This document shows positions 36,247-43,583 of a DNA stretch of 64,000 nucleotides, piece by piece (within the stretch, counting starts at the first letter, position 1; every line of letters starts with the position of its first letter). The stretch spans positions 124,001 through 188,000 of the forward strand of contig CAUCLI010000001.1 in the NCBI GenBank assembly GCA_958443615.1, given 5' to 3'. Both the position numbers and the translations under genes were made by a program. This DNA is from an uncultured Collinsella sp. Its GTDB lineage: Bacteria; Actinomycetota; Coriobacteriia; Coriobacteriales; Coriobacteriaceae. The notes beneath the pieces were generated by a model. It was given only the letters and a program-made list of their open reading frames with translations. It ran no database searches and was not told where the DNA came from.

Positions 36247-36984
36247 ATGGCTGGGCAGAGTTGGCGCGTGTTGATCGTGGACGATGAGCCGCCGATCCGC
36301 GCTGAGCTGAACTACCTGCTGAAGCAGGATGCTCGCATCGGCGAGATACGGGAGGCCGGCGGGGCGACGGAGGCGGTCGAGAAGATCTTGGCCTTCGGCC
36401 CGGAGGTGATCTTCCTCGACATCCAGATGCCCGGCACGAGCGGCGTCCAGCTCGCGGACACGCTGCAGAAGCTCAAAAAGCCGCCGGTGATCGTGTTCGT
36501 GACGGCGTTTTCCGAGTACGCCGCCGAGGCGTTTGAGCTCGACGCCGCCGATTACGTGCTCAAGCCGGTCGAGCAGGACCGCCTGGAGAAGGCTCTCGAC
36601 AAGGTCGAGAACGCGCTGAACGCGCGCAAACCGACGGTCGCCGAGCCCGTCCGCCGCATCCAGGGCGAGCGCAACGGCAAGCGCACGTATATCCCCGTGA
36701 CCGATATCGCCTATATCGAGGCCCGCGCGGACTACGCGTCGGCGCACACCGAGGCGGGGGCGTATCTGGTGAGCGAATCCATCTCGGTACTCGAGCGTCG
36801 CCTCGCCAACGAGGGTTTTTTGCGTGTTCACCGCAGCTTCCTGGTGAATATCGACGATGTGCGCGATGTCGAGGTTCTCAAGCCGAGCGGTTTGATGCAG
36901 CTCAGGCTCGGCCGCACCGATGCGAGCATCCCGGTGAGCCGTCGTCGCGCGACCGGGGTCAAAAAGCAGCTCGGTTTGGCGTGA
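36247..36984 (+). CDS. LytTR-family response regulator
   Basis: A 245-residue DNA-binding response regulator. The receiver domain (1 to about 120) has the acidic pair in LIVDDEPP, phospho-acceptor Asp58 in VIFLDIQMPG, Thr in FVTAFSEYA and Lys in DYVLKPVE. The C-terminal LytTR domain (about 138-242) contains TYIPVTDIAYIEARADYASAH-like text and FLRVHRSFLVNIDDV. GGGAGG precedes the ATG. It is the partner of the preceding LytS-type kinase. LytTR targets often include transporters, autolysins and fermentative genes; no target box was recognised here. Confidence 0.95.
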   Translation: MAGQSWRVLIVDDEPPIRAELNYLLKQDARIGEIREAGGATEAVEKILAFGPEVIFLDIQMPGTSGVQLADTLQKLKKPPVIVFVTAFSEYAAEAFELDAADYVLKPVEQDRLEKALDKVENALNARKPTVAEPVRRIQGERNGKRTYIPVTDIAYIEARADYASAHTEAGAYLVSESISVLERRLANEGFLRVHRSFLVNIDDVRDVEVLKPSGLMQLRLGRTDASIPVSRRRATGVKKQLGLA

Positions 36985-37207
36985 GGTCGGCGGATGCGCG
37001 CTTGTCGGGCGGGCGGCCGGGCGTGATGCCGCCGGCGCTTTCGCCGTCGGTGCCGGCGCGCCCGCAGGTTGGGTGTCCGGGTGGCGGGCCGACTGGTCGG
37101 GGAGCGGCCTTTCGGACATGGTGACGTGGTGCGCATTCTCGCGCGTACCACGTCATTTTGCTATAGTAACGAACAATGTAGCTGTTTTTGGAGGACGATC
37201 TGAGGCC

Positions 37208-38032
37208 ATGCCCGACGCAAGTGACAGTCTCTCGCCGCGACCCGATGTCGCGGCTGCCCCTGTTCCCATAGCGCGCGCCGACGCGGCATCGCGGGCGCAG
37301 CGCTTGCTGCATGCCGCCGGTTCGACTGCGAAGGAGGCGGTGGCCTCCGTCGGCGCGCCCGTCAAGGCCGCGGCGCGCACGGTCAAGCGTCGCTTGGCGC
37401 CCCAATACACGCTGGGGGAGGAGATCGCGAACTCCATCACGCACGGCATCGGCGTCGCCTTGGGCATCGCCGCGCTCGTCGTCATGATCGTGAAGGCCGC
37501 CATCGCGGGCTCCCATCCCGCGTCGCTCGCCAGCGCGATCATCTTCGGCATCGCCCTCATCTTGGAATACCTCGCGTCCACGCTGTATCACGCCATCGCC
37601 GTCCCGGCTGCCAAGCGCGTCTTCCGCGTGATCGACCATAGCTGCATCTACCTGCTCATCGCGGGTACGTACACGCCGTTTTGCCTCATCACGCTCGCGG
37701 ATGCCGGCGGCATCGCGCTCTGCGTCGTCGTGTGGGCGATCGCCGTCGCGGGCGTGTTGTTCGAGGCGTTCATGCGCGAGCGGCAGCCCCATTGGCTCGC
37801 CGCCGCGATTTACGTCGCGATGGGCTGGCTCGTCGTCTTCCGCCTGCCGCAACTCGTCGCCGCATTGCACCCCACCGCGCTCGCACTGCTCGCCGCGGGC
37901 GGCGTGTGCTACACCGTCGGCGCGGTGTTCTACGTCCTCAAGAAGATTCGCTATATGCACAGCATCTTTCACCTGTGGGTCCTCGCCGGCAGCGTGCTTC
38001 AGTTCTTGGCGGTGGTCCTCTTCGTGATCTAG
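37208..38032 (+). CDS. Hemolysin III family (PAQR/YqfA-like) membrane protein
   Basis: A 274-residue seven-TM protein of the PAQR/hemolysin III family. After an Ala-rich cytoplasmic N-terminus it shows EEIANSITHGIGVALG, EYLASTLYHAI, VFRVIDHSCIYLLIAGTYTPF and a C-terminal HSIFHLWVLAGS, containing the conserved Ser/His/Asp residues that bind zinc in PAQR proteins. Despite the name, the bacterial family has no proven general haemolytic role; relatives influence membrane lipid state. The ATG at 37208 has TGAGG close upstream; TATAGT at 37160-37165 is a possible -10 box. It ends 5 bp before a large palindrome. Confidence 0.9.
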   Translation: MPDASDSLSPRPDVAAAPVPIARADAASRAQRLLHAAGSTAKEAVASVGAPVKAAARTVKRRLAPQYTLGEEIANSITHGIGVALGIAALVVMIVKAAIAGSHPASLASAIIFGIALILEYLASTLYHAIAVPAAKRVFRVIDHSCIYLLIAGTYTPFCLITLADAGGIALCVVVWAIAVAGVLFEAFMRERQPHWLAAAIYVAMGWLVVFRLPQLVAALHPTALALLAAGGVCYTVGAVFYVLKKIRYMHSIFHLWVLAGSVLQFLAVVLFVI

Positions 38033-38037
38033 CTTTG

Positions 38038-38125
38038 GATGTGTAATTGGGGACGGGTGCGAATTACACATCGATTCGCGCGCATCGCGCGATGTGTAAT
38101 TCGCACCCGTCCCCAATTACACATC
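38038..38125. repeat. Perfect 36-bp inverted repeat with fourfold symmetry (GGGGACGGG core)
   Basis: 38038-38073 is the exact reverse complement of 38090-38125, with a 16-nt loop. Each arm is itself an inverted repeat: GATGTGTAATT, then the 13-nt core GGGGACGGGTGCG, then AATTACACATC. The core resembles those at 50481-50493 and 54790-54802. It lies between hlyIII and the CorC-like gene. It looks like a two-unit REP-type element; it could also end the hlyIII transcript. Confidence 0.9.
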
Positions 38126-38167
38126 GCTCGAGCCGCACACCTACCCAGGAGGTTTGAATCCGTCCCT

Positions 38168-39625
38168 ATGGACATCACCATCAGCATCATCACCACGATC
38201 GTCCTCACCATCGTCAACGGTTATTTCTCCATGTCGGAGATGGCCCTCACCACGGCCAAGCGCGCCGTGCTCGACCACGAGGCGGAAGAAGGCGACCGTC
38301 GCGCGGCCCGCGCCGCCGAGCTCGCCGCCGATTCCGGCAACTTCCTCGCGACCATCCAGGTCGCCATCACCCTCGTGGGCTTCGCGTCCTCCGCCGTGGC
38401 GTCCACCAACCTGTCCGATCCGCTCGCGCAATGGCTGTCGGGCTTCGGCATCGACGCGCTGACCATGGTCGCCCCCGGCCTGGCGCCCGTGCTCATCACG
38501 CTCGCCGTCTCCTACCTGTCGATCGTCGTGGGCGAGCTCGTTCCCAAGCGCATCGCCCTGGCCGATGCCGAGGGCATGGCCAAGCGCGTGGCCAAGCCGC
38601 TCACGGTGTTCCAGAAGATCGCGCGCCCGCTCGTCTGGCTGACCCAGGCTTCCGCCGACGGCATCGCCCGCGTTTTGCGCATCAAGAACGCCGACGACCG
38701 CCAGAACGTCTCCGAGGAGGAGATCCGCTACATGATCAACGAGCAGGACACCCTGCTCGAGGAGGAGAAGCGCATCATCCACGAGGTCTTCGACCTGGGC
38801 GACGCCTCCGCGCGCGAGGTCATGGTGCCGCGCGTCGACGTGACCATGGCCGAGGACGTCCAGACCGTCGCGCAGGTCATGGACCTCATGCGTCAGACCG
38901 GCTACTCCCGCATGCCGGTGTTTCACGAGGACCAGGACGGCGTCGTGGGCATCGCGCACATCAAGGACCTGATCGGCCCCGCCATGGGCGACGAGGCCGA
39001 CCGTCCCGTGTCCGAGTTCATGCGCGACGCGACCTTCATCCCCGACACCAAGGACATCCTGCCGCTGCTCTCCGAGATGCAGACCGCGCACGACCAGATC
39101 GTCGTGGTGGTCGATGAGTACGGCGGCACCGCCGGCATCATCACCATCGAGGACATCGTCGAGGAGATCGTCGGCGAGATCGAGGACGAGTTCGACCCCG
39201 ACAACAAGTATCTCACGCGTCTCTCCCGTCGTGAGTGGCTGGTCGACGGCCGCTTTCCGTGCGACGATGCGATCGAGCTGGGCTGGCCCATCGAGGAGAG
39301 CGACGAGTACGAGACCATCGCCGGTTGGATCCTCGACCTGTGCGATTCCTTGCCCGATATCGGCGAGGTTTTCGAGGCCGATGGGTACAAGTTCAAAGTG
39401 CAGTCCATGCGCGGGCAGCGCATCTCGCTCATCCGCGTGATCGCCCCCCTCGAGGAGCCCAAGCCCACCGAGGAGGAGCGCGCCGCGGATGTGCGTTCCG
39501 GTGTGGAGCGCGCGATTCGCGAACACGTGCAGGAGAACGCCGCGCGATCGCGCTCGGTGCGCGCGGGAGCGAACATCTCCCCGGACGACCTCACGCCCGA
39601 GTACGATCCCGGTCAGGGCGAGTAG
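38168..39625 (+). CDS. CNNM/CorC-HlyC family membrane protein with CBS pair
   Basis: A 485-residue protein of the CNNM family, implicated in Mg2+ or Co2+ efflux. It has an N-terminal DUF21 domain of three to four TM helices (ITTIVLTIVNGYFSMSEMAL, NFLATIQVAITLVGFASSAV, VLITLAVSYLSIVVGELVPK), a CBS pair (about 205-330; REVMVPRVDVTMAED, RMPVFHEDQDGVVGIAHIKD, TAGIITIEDIVEEIVGEIED) and a C-terminal CorC_HlyC domain. The nearest AGGAGG is 15 nt before the ATG, longer than usual, but no better in-frame start exists. Its upstream region is occupied by the 38.0 kb palindrome. Confidence 0.93.
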   Translation: MDITISIITTIVLTIVNGYFSMSEMALTTAKRAVLDHEAEEGDRRAARAAELAADSGNFLATIQVAITLVGFASSAVASTNLSDPLAQWLSGFGIDALTMVAPGLAPVLITLAVSYLSIVVGELVPKRIALADAEGMAKRVAKPLTVFQKIARPLVWLTQASADGIARVLRIKNADDRQNVSEEEIRYMINEQDTLLEEEKRIIHEVFDLGDASAREVMVPRVDVTMAEDVQTVAQVMDLMRQTGYSRMPVFHEDQDGVVGIAHIKDLIGPAMGDEADRPVSEFMRDATFIPDTKDILPLLSEMQTAHDQIVVVVDEYGGTAGIITIEDIVEEIVGEIEDEFDPDNKYLTRLSRREWLVDGRFPCDDAIELGWPIEESDEYETIAGWILDLCDSLPDIGEVFEADGYKFKVQSMRGQRISLIRVIAPLEEPKPTEEERAADVRSGVERAIREHVQENAARSRSVRAGANISPDDLTPEYDPGQGE

Positions 39626-39699
39626 GGGCGATGCGTCGCCGGTGGGGTGCGAGCCGCAGGGCGAGCGCGCCGTGCTCGCGCTCGGATGTGTGCGCCGTA

Positions 39700-39784
39700 C
39701 CGGTGCTCGGATGCCGGTAAACGCGGTGTTTGCTGGGCGCGCCGGTGCTTGGATGCCCGGTAAGCGCGGTGCCTGCTGGGCGCG
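39700..39784. repeat. 42/43-bp tandem duplication in an intergenic gap
   Basis: 39700-39741 and 39742-39784 are adjacent diverged copies beginning CCGGTGCT and ending CTGCTGGGCGCG. They lie between the CorC-like gene and the next gene, where no coding or promoter function is evident. Confidence 0.7.
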
Positions 39785-39851
39785 CCGATGCCGCCCCGTT
39801 GCGATGTAGCCGATCAGCGCCATTCGGGCGCCGATGAGAAAGGTAGAGGCC

Positions 39852-40577
39852 ATGGCCGATCTGTTCAACATCCTCAAGGTCACGGTGGGACCCAAAAAGC
39901 TGACCGCCCGCGTGCTCGTGAATCCCGGCATGCCGCTGATGACGTCCGAGGACGTCGAGGCCACCGCGCGCGTGTACTACCTCGCCCCCGCCATCGCCGA
40001 GCACATGTGCCTGGGCGATGCGGGCTCCAAGTTCCAGGATTGCATGGGCCATACCGAGCTCGCGCACCTGCTCGAGCATCTCACGGTCGAGATCATGAAC
40101 GAGACCGGCCTCGTCGACGGCATCTCGAGCGGGCGCACCCGTGGCGTGATGGGCGACGAGCGCCTGTTCGACGTCGAGGTTTCCTGCCCCGATGACGCCC
40201 TCGCGATCGGTGCGCTTTCCTCCGCATCCTTCATGATGAATTGGGCGTATCTGCATGCCGACCAGACCCCGCCGGATTTTCCGGGCACGGTTTCCGCCCT
40301 CGCGAGCCTCGTCATGAGCCTGCGCGGAGAGGACGGCGCGGCCGTCGGCGGCGAGGTCGTTGCCGACGCTGCTGCCGGCGCTGCGACTGGTTCTGCGGCC
40401 GATGCTGCGGCCGGTGCCGCGACCGATGTGGCGGCCGGCGCTGCGACCGATATCGCCGCGGCTGATGACGCTGGGTACGGGTTCGAGGGCTTCGGCCCGA
40501 TCGACACCGAGGGCGCTGCGGCCATCGAGCGCGACGATGTCGACGGCGCTGTGTTCGGCGGTGCCGCCGCCGAGTAG
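39852..40577 (+). CDS. Protein of unknown function with HxxEH-like motif and Ala-repeat tail
   Basis: Unrecognised 241-residue soluble protein. Residues 1 to about 165 look like a folded domain (MADLFNILKVTVGPKKLTAR) with a striking HTELAHLLEHLTVEIMNET segment, whose HLLEH resembles a helical zinc-binding motif, followed by GLVDGISSGRTRGVM. Residues about 170-215 are low-complexity Ala/Gly/Asp/Thr repeats (AADAAAGAATDVAAGAATD), probably unstructured. The ATG at 39852 is preferred over one 18 nt upstream because AAAGG and GAGG fit it. A similar EH-containing segment occurs near the N-terminus of cyanophycin synthetases, but relationship is only a guess. Confidence 0.6.
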   Translation: MADLFNILKVTVGPKKLTARVLVNPGMPLMTSEDVEATARVYYLAPAIAEHMCLGDAGSKFQDCMGHTELAHLLEHLTVEIMNETGLVDGISSGRTRGVMGDERLFDVEVSCPDDALAIGALSSASFMMNWAYLHADQTPPDFPGTVSALASLVMSLRGEDGAAVGGEVVADAAAGAATGSAADAAAGAATDVAAGAATDIAAADDAGYGFEGFGPIDTEGAAAIERDDVDGAVFGGAAAE

Positions 40578-40747
40578 CGCGGTTCTGTACCGCGTTTCAG
40601 TGCTGGCTGTCGCGTTTCGGTGCTGGTGCCGTGCCGTGTTTCTGAGCGCGCTTCTGTCTGCCGTTGTGCCATGCGTGGCGGGCGGGCGGTAGGTGGCGGG
40701 CTCCGTCGCATCTTCTGAGGATATGAACGATTCTGCCGGCAGAAATA

Positions 40748-40778
40748 GGAGCTTATGAACGGTCCGTTCATAAGCTCC
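40748..40778 (+). terminator. 31-nt perfect palindrome followed by a T-run
   Basis: GGAGCTTATGAACGG (40748-40762) and its reverse complement (40764-40778) flank a single T, followed by ATTTTTG. It can terminate the plus-strand gene ending at 40577. Further copies of the arm motif occur at 40731-40742 and 40833-40857 in mirrored orientation, so it is part of a larger symmetric element. Confidence 0.75.
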
Positions 40779-40863
40779 ATTTTTGCACGACGATCTACCT
40801 GCGGAAACGCCGGGCATTTCCAGGCTGCCCCTCGGCAATCGTTCATAAGCTCATATCGACTTC

Positions 40864-41595
40864 TTACGATGACGGTGGGGAGGCCGGCTCTCGTTCAGCC
40901 TGCTGGGCACGATACAAGGTGACGTATCCCTGCACCACATCGCTAGCTCCGACGTTGAGCCAATTGGCCCCAGGAGATTTGTGGACTCCAAGCATGAGTG
41001 CGAGAAAGATGCTCTTGTCTTTTGGTTTATAGGTACGTCCCGAAACGAGCTTGTCGGCACACGGCGTTTTCAGGTACGAGATTTTTGAGTATCCCCAGGT
41101 CTTGCAAACGAGGTTCGTGATGGCGTGGTCCCAGCAGCTGGCATAGGGGTGGCCGTCGGTGGCGCCGCCGGGGAATTCCATGCTCCTGCTGGTGACGGGA
41201 GGAGGAAGCATCTCGCTCTGTGCACCCCACGCAATTCCATCGCAGTTATGGCCGGCGTACTTTGATTGCGTTGCGGAATCCGTTTCGAGGAAACGCCCAT
41301 AATCGCTGAGCGCGGTGCTGCCAGCTTGCTTTTGAAGTTCTGTGTCATTAAAAAGATGGCTGTCGCGGAGGTCTGTTCGGATCAATGCGATGAGTCTGCG
41401 CACCTTGGCGTCGCGCTCATCGATGAGAACCGCATCGCCCCCATTCCCTTTGAGCTTATCGATTATTTCATCAAGCTCTTTCGTTGCCGCGTCCCACGCG
41501 GCTTTGAATTTATCGGTCTTCAGCGCCGGTTCCGGGGTGACGGAAATAAGCAGATCGAGAAACTCTCGGAATGTGGGACTTGATGCATTTCCCAT
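40864..41595 (-). CDS. Hypothetical protein, second gene of a two-gene unit
   Basis: Unrecognised 243-residue protein with no signal peptide or TM segment. The N-terminal half is helical and charged (TPEPALKTDKFKAAWDAATK); the C-terminal half is richer in Gly, Pro, Cys and aromatic residues (HPYASCWDHAITNLVCKTWG) and may be a separate fold. AGGAGA lies 4-5 nt before the ATG at 41595; a longer open frame upstream overlaps the phosphoesterase gene and is not credible. It lies 41 nt after the phosphoesterase gene with the same style of ribosome-binding site, so the two are probably one operon, possibly accessory. Confidence 0.6.
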   Translation of the reverse strand: MGNASSPTFREFLDLLISVTPEPALKTDKFKAAWDAATKELDEIIDKLKGNGGDAVLIDERDAKVRRLIALIRTDLRDSHLFNDTELQKQAGSTALSDYGRFLETDSATQSKYAGHNCDGIAWGAQSEMLPPPVTSRSMEFPGGATDGHPYASCWDHAITNLVCKTWGYSKISYLKTPCADKLVSGRTYKPKDKSIFLALMLGVHKSPGANWLNVGASDVVQGYVTLYRAQQAEREPASPPSS

Positions 41596-41636
41596 GGCAT
41601 CTCCTTTACTTCGCCGGTCGCGCCGGGCGCATTGCA

Positions 41637-42530
41637 TCAGCGCGCCCCTGTCCAATCGCAGTCTACTTCCCCGGGCGTCACGGCTCGCATCTCGTGCGTC
41701 TCGTCGTCGACGAGCAGGATGCTCCCGTCGCCAAGCGGGCGGAAATCGAAGTCGGTCGAGAACGTGTCGCAGGCAACGTATCGTTCGCCGCGGAACCCCT
41801 GCTCCTCGAGTTCCCGTACGGAATCGACGGGCGTGTGCCCGATGATCTGGTTGAGATGCGGCATCCCGAGAATCGCCAGCTCGCTGGTCGATGCCCATAG
41901 GGGCCCGGGAATGCACGCGCCGCCCCTGCCGGGGCCGCAAAGGTTGAGCAGCAAGAGCCCCTCGTCGTCGCCGTGCTCGGACATCTCGGTCAGCGCGCGG
42001 TCGAACAGGGCGTTGAGGATATCGGAAAGCGACTCAGCGGTGTACGGGGGTTCAGCGGTGTATGGGGGCTCGGCGGTGTACGTGGGCTCGGCGGAACGCG
42101 CTGCCCCCTCGCCGATCTCGAGAACGATGTCGGCGAATTGGCTGGTAAGTCCGGCGTGTGTGGCGAGCCATCCGTCAACGACGGCGGCCATGCGCGCATT
42201 CATCTGCATGAGCAGTCGTTGGACGGGGATGATGCAGTTCAGATTGGTGCCCGGCCCCTGCCGCTCGATGAGATACTGCATATCGTGGTTTCCGAGCAGG
42301 ACATCGACCTGTATCCCGCGCCCACGCGCACGATCGACCCAATCTGCCTGATGTTCCAACCCCTCAACCAGGCGCCTCGCATCGGTCGTTTCCCTGTCGG
42401 GGCTCCAGTCGTCGCAGTAATCCCCGAGCAGCACGACCCTTTTGGCCCCGAGGAGCCCCGTGGCGCCATCCACGATGGGTAAAATCAGACGCTGCTTCTG
42501 ATGCATGTCCCCAACGACGATCGTTCTCAT
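41637..42530 (-). CDS. Calcineurin-like metallophosphoesterase with TAEPPY repeat insert
   Basis: A 297-residue metallophosphoesterase resembling PrpE/ApaH-type protein or dinucleotide phosphatases. The metal-binding blocks are all present: GDMHQK, LLGDYCDDWS, LLGNHDMQYL, ATHAGL and IIGHTPVDS. Between THAG and the next block lies an insert with SAEPTYTAEPPYTAEPPYTA, encoded by three 18-bp tandem units. The ATG at 42530 is chosen because AGGAG sits 5 nt before it; an ATG 15 nt upstream has none. It precedes an unknown gene in the same direction. The natural substrate is not clear from sequence. Confidence 0.82.
   Translation of the reverse strand: MRTIVVGDMHQKQRLILPIVDGATGLLGAKRVVLLGDYCDDWSPDRETTDARRLVEGLEHQADWVDRARGRGIQVDVLLGNHDMQYLIERQGPGTNLNCIIPVQRLLMQMNARMAAVVDGWLATHAGLTSQFADIVLEIGEGAARSAEPTYTAEPPYTAEPPYTAESLSDILNALFDRALTEMSEHGDDEGLLLLNLCGPGRGGACIPGPLWASTSELAILGMPHLNQIIGHTPVDSVRELEEQGFRGERYVACDTFSTDFDFRPLGDGSILLVDDETHEMRAVTPGEVDCDWTGAR
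42034..42087. repeat. Three tandem 18-bp units inside the phosphoesterase gene
   Basis: Units at 42034-42051, 42052-42069 and 42070-42087 (TCAGCGGTGTACGGGGGT and variants) encode the TAEPPY hexapeptide repeat on the minus strand. Confidence 0.85.
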
Positions 42531-42726
42531 GCAATCTCCTTTCATGGAGGGGTCAAATAATAAATTCTCTGTCAGATTGCCTCTCCCTATAATTAAACAA
42601 GTTTTAGAAAACTGCAGGTAGATAGGAGTGAAAAAGAGCTGATAACAGGGTGTCTAATAACTTGTTGTTCTGATCGAATCGAAACTGACCGGCTCCCCGT
42701 GCGGTGGAATGGCATTTTATCCATAT

Positions 42727-42742
42727 CGACAAATCGTAGACA
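42727..42742 (+). promoter_or_regulatory. 16-bp box shared with the region upstream of the VTT gene
   Basis: CGACAAATCGTAGACA, 80 bp before the response-regulator start, matches 15 of 16 bases of the box at 45542-45557. It is a candidate binding site for the encoded OmpR-type regulator; this is inference. Confidence 0.5.
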
Positions 42743-42821
42743 GATATGGAGGAAAATGGCGTGAGGGAAATGATGGGATGATGCCCCGATGTGAGGCTGG
42801 GCGAAGATGGGGGAGAGCGCC

Positions 42822-43583
42822 ATGCGCATGCTGGTCGTCGATGACGAGGTCGATATCGCGAATATGCTCGCCGAGTACTTCCGCATGGAGGGTTACGACG
42901 TCACATGTGCGAACAGCGGTCCCGAGGCGCTCGCGGCGGCCTCGGTCGGCGCCGCCCCCGACATCATGTTGTTGGACGTGAACATGCCCGGCATGGACGG
43001 TTTCGAGGTGTGCCGCCGCGTGCGTGAACATATGAGCTGCCCGATCATCTTTCTCACGGCGCGTGTCGAGGACGCCGACCAGCTCGACGGTTTTGCGGTC
43101 GGCGCCGATGACTACGTGATGAAGCCGTTCTCGCTCGAGGTGCTCGGTCGTCGCGTTGCCGCGCATATGGCTCGCGAGGGCCGTGTGCGTGAGCGTGAGA
43201 ACGCGGTCCGGTTCTTCCGGGAGCTCACGATTGACTACAAGCAGCGGACGGTCGAGGCGCAATCCAGTGCCGGCGAGGTGGGGAGCGAGGCCGTGGAGGG
43301 CGCTGCCGAGCCGTCGACAGCCGGGGGCGGCGCGTCCCCGCGCGTTCTCGTCGACCTCACCAAACTCGAGTTCGATATCGTCGCGCTGCTCAGCAAGCGT
43401 CCGGGCCAGGTGTTCGACCGCGATGCCATATACGAGCGCGTGTGGGGTTGGGACGCCGCGGGCGACCCGTCGCAGGTGCGCGAGCATGTGCGCCGCATCC
43501 GCAACAAGCTCGCCGCCGCCGGGGTCGCGGACGATCCCATCGAGACGGTGTGGGGCGTGGGCTACAAGTGGGTGGCCAAGTGA
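42822..43583 (+). CDS. OmpR/PhoB-family response regulator
   Basis: A 253-residue transcription factor. The receiver domain has MLVVDDEVDIANML, phospho-acceptor Asp52 in IMLLDVNMPG, Thr in FLTARVED and Lys in DYVMKPFSLE. After a linker that is longer than usual (about 125-165, Gly/Ala/Ser-rich) comes a winged-helix domain ending VREHVRRIRNKLAAAG and ETVWGVGYKWV. The ATG at 42822 is favoured by GGGGGAG 6 nt before it; ATGs at 42807 and 42828 are alternatives. The stop overlaps the GTG start of the histidine kinase by 4 nt, so the pair is translationally coupled. Confidence 0.93.
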   Translation: MRMLVVDDEVDIANMLAEYFRMEGYDVTCANSGPEALAAASVGAAPDIMLLDVNMPGMDGFEVCRRVREHMSCPIIFLTARVEDADQLDGFAVGADDYVMKPFSLEVLGRRVAAHMAREGRVRERENAVRFFRELTIDYKQRTVEAQSSAGEVGSEAVEGAAEPSTAGGGASPRVLVDLTKLEFDIVALLSKRPGQVFDRDAIYERVWGWDAAGDPSQVREHVRRIRNKLAAAGVADDPIETVWGVGYKWVAK

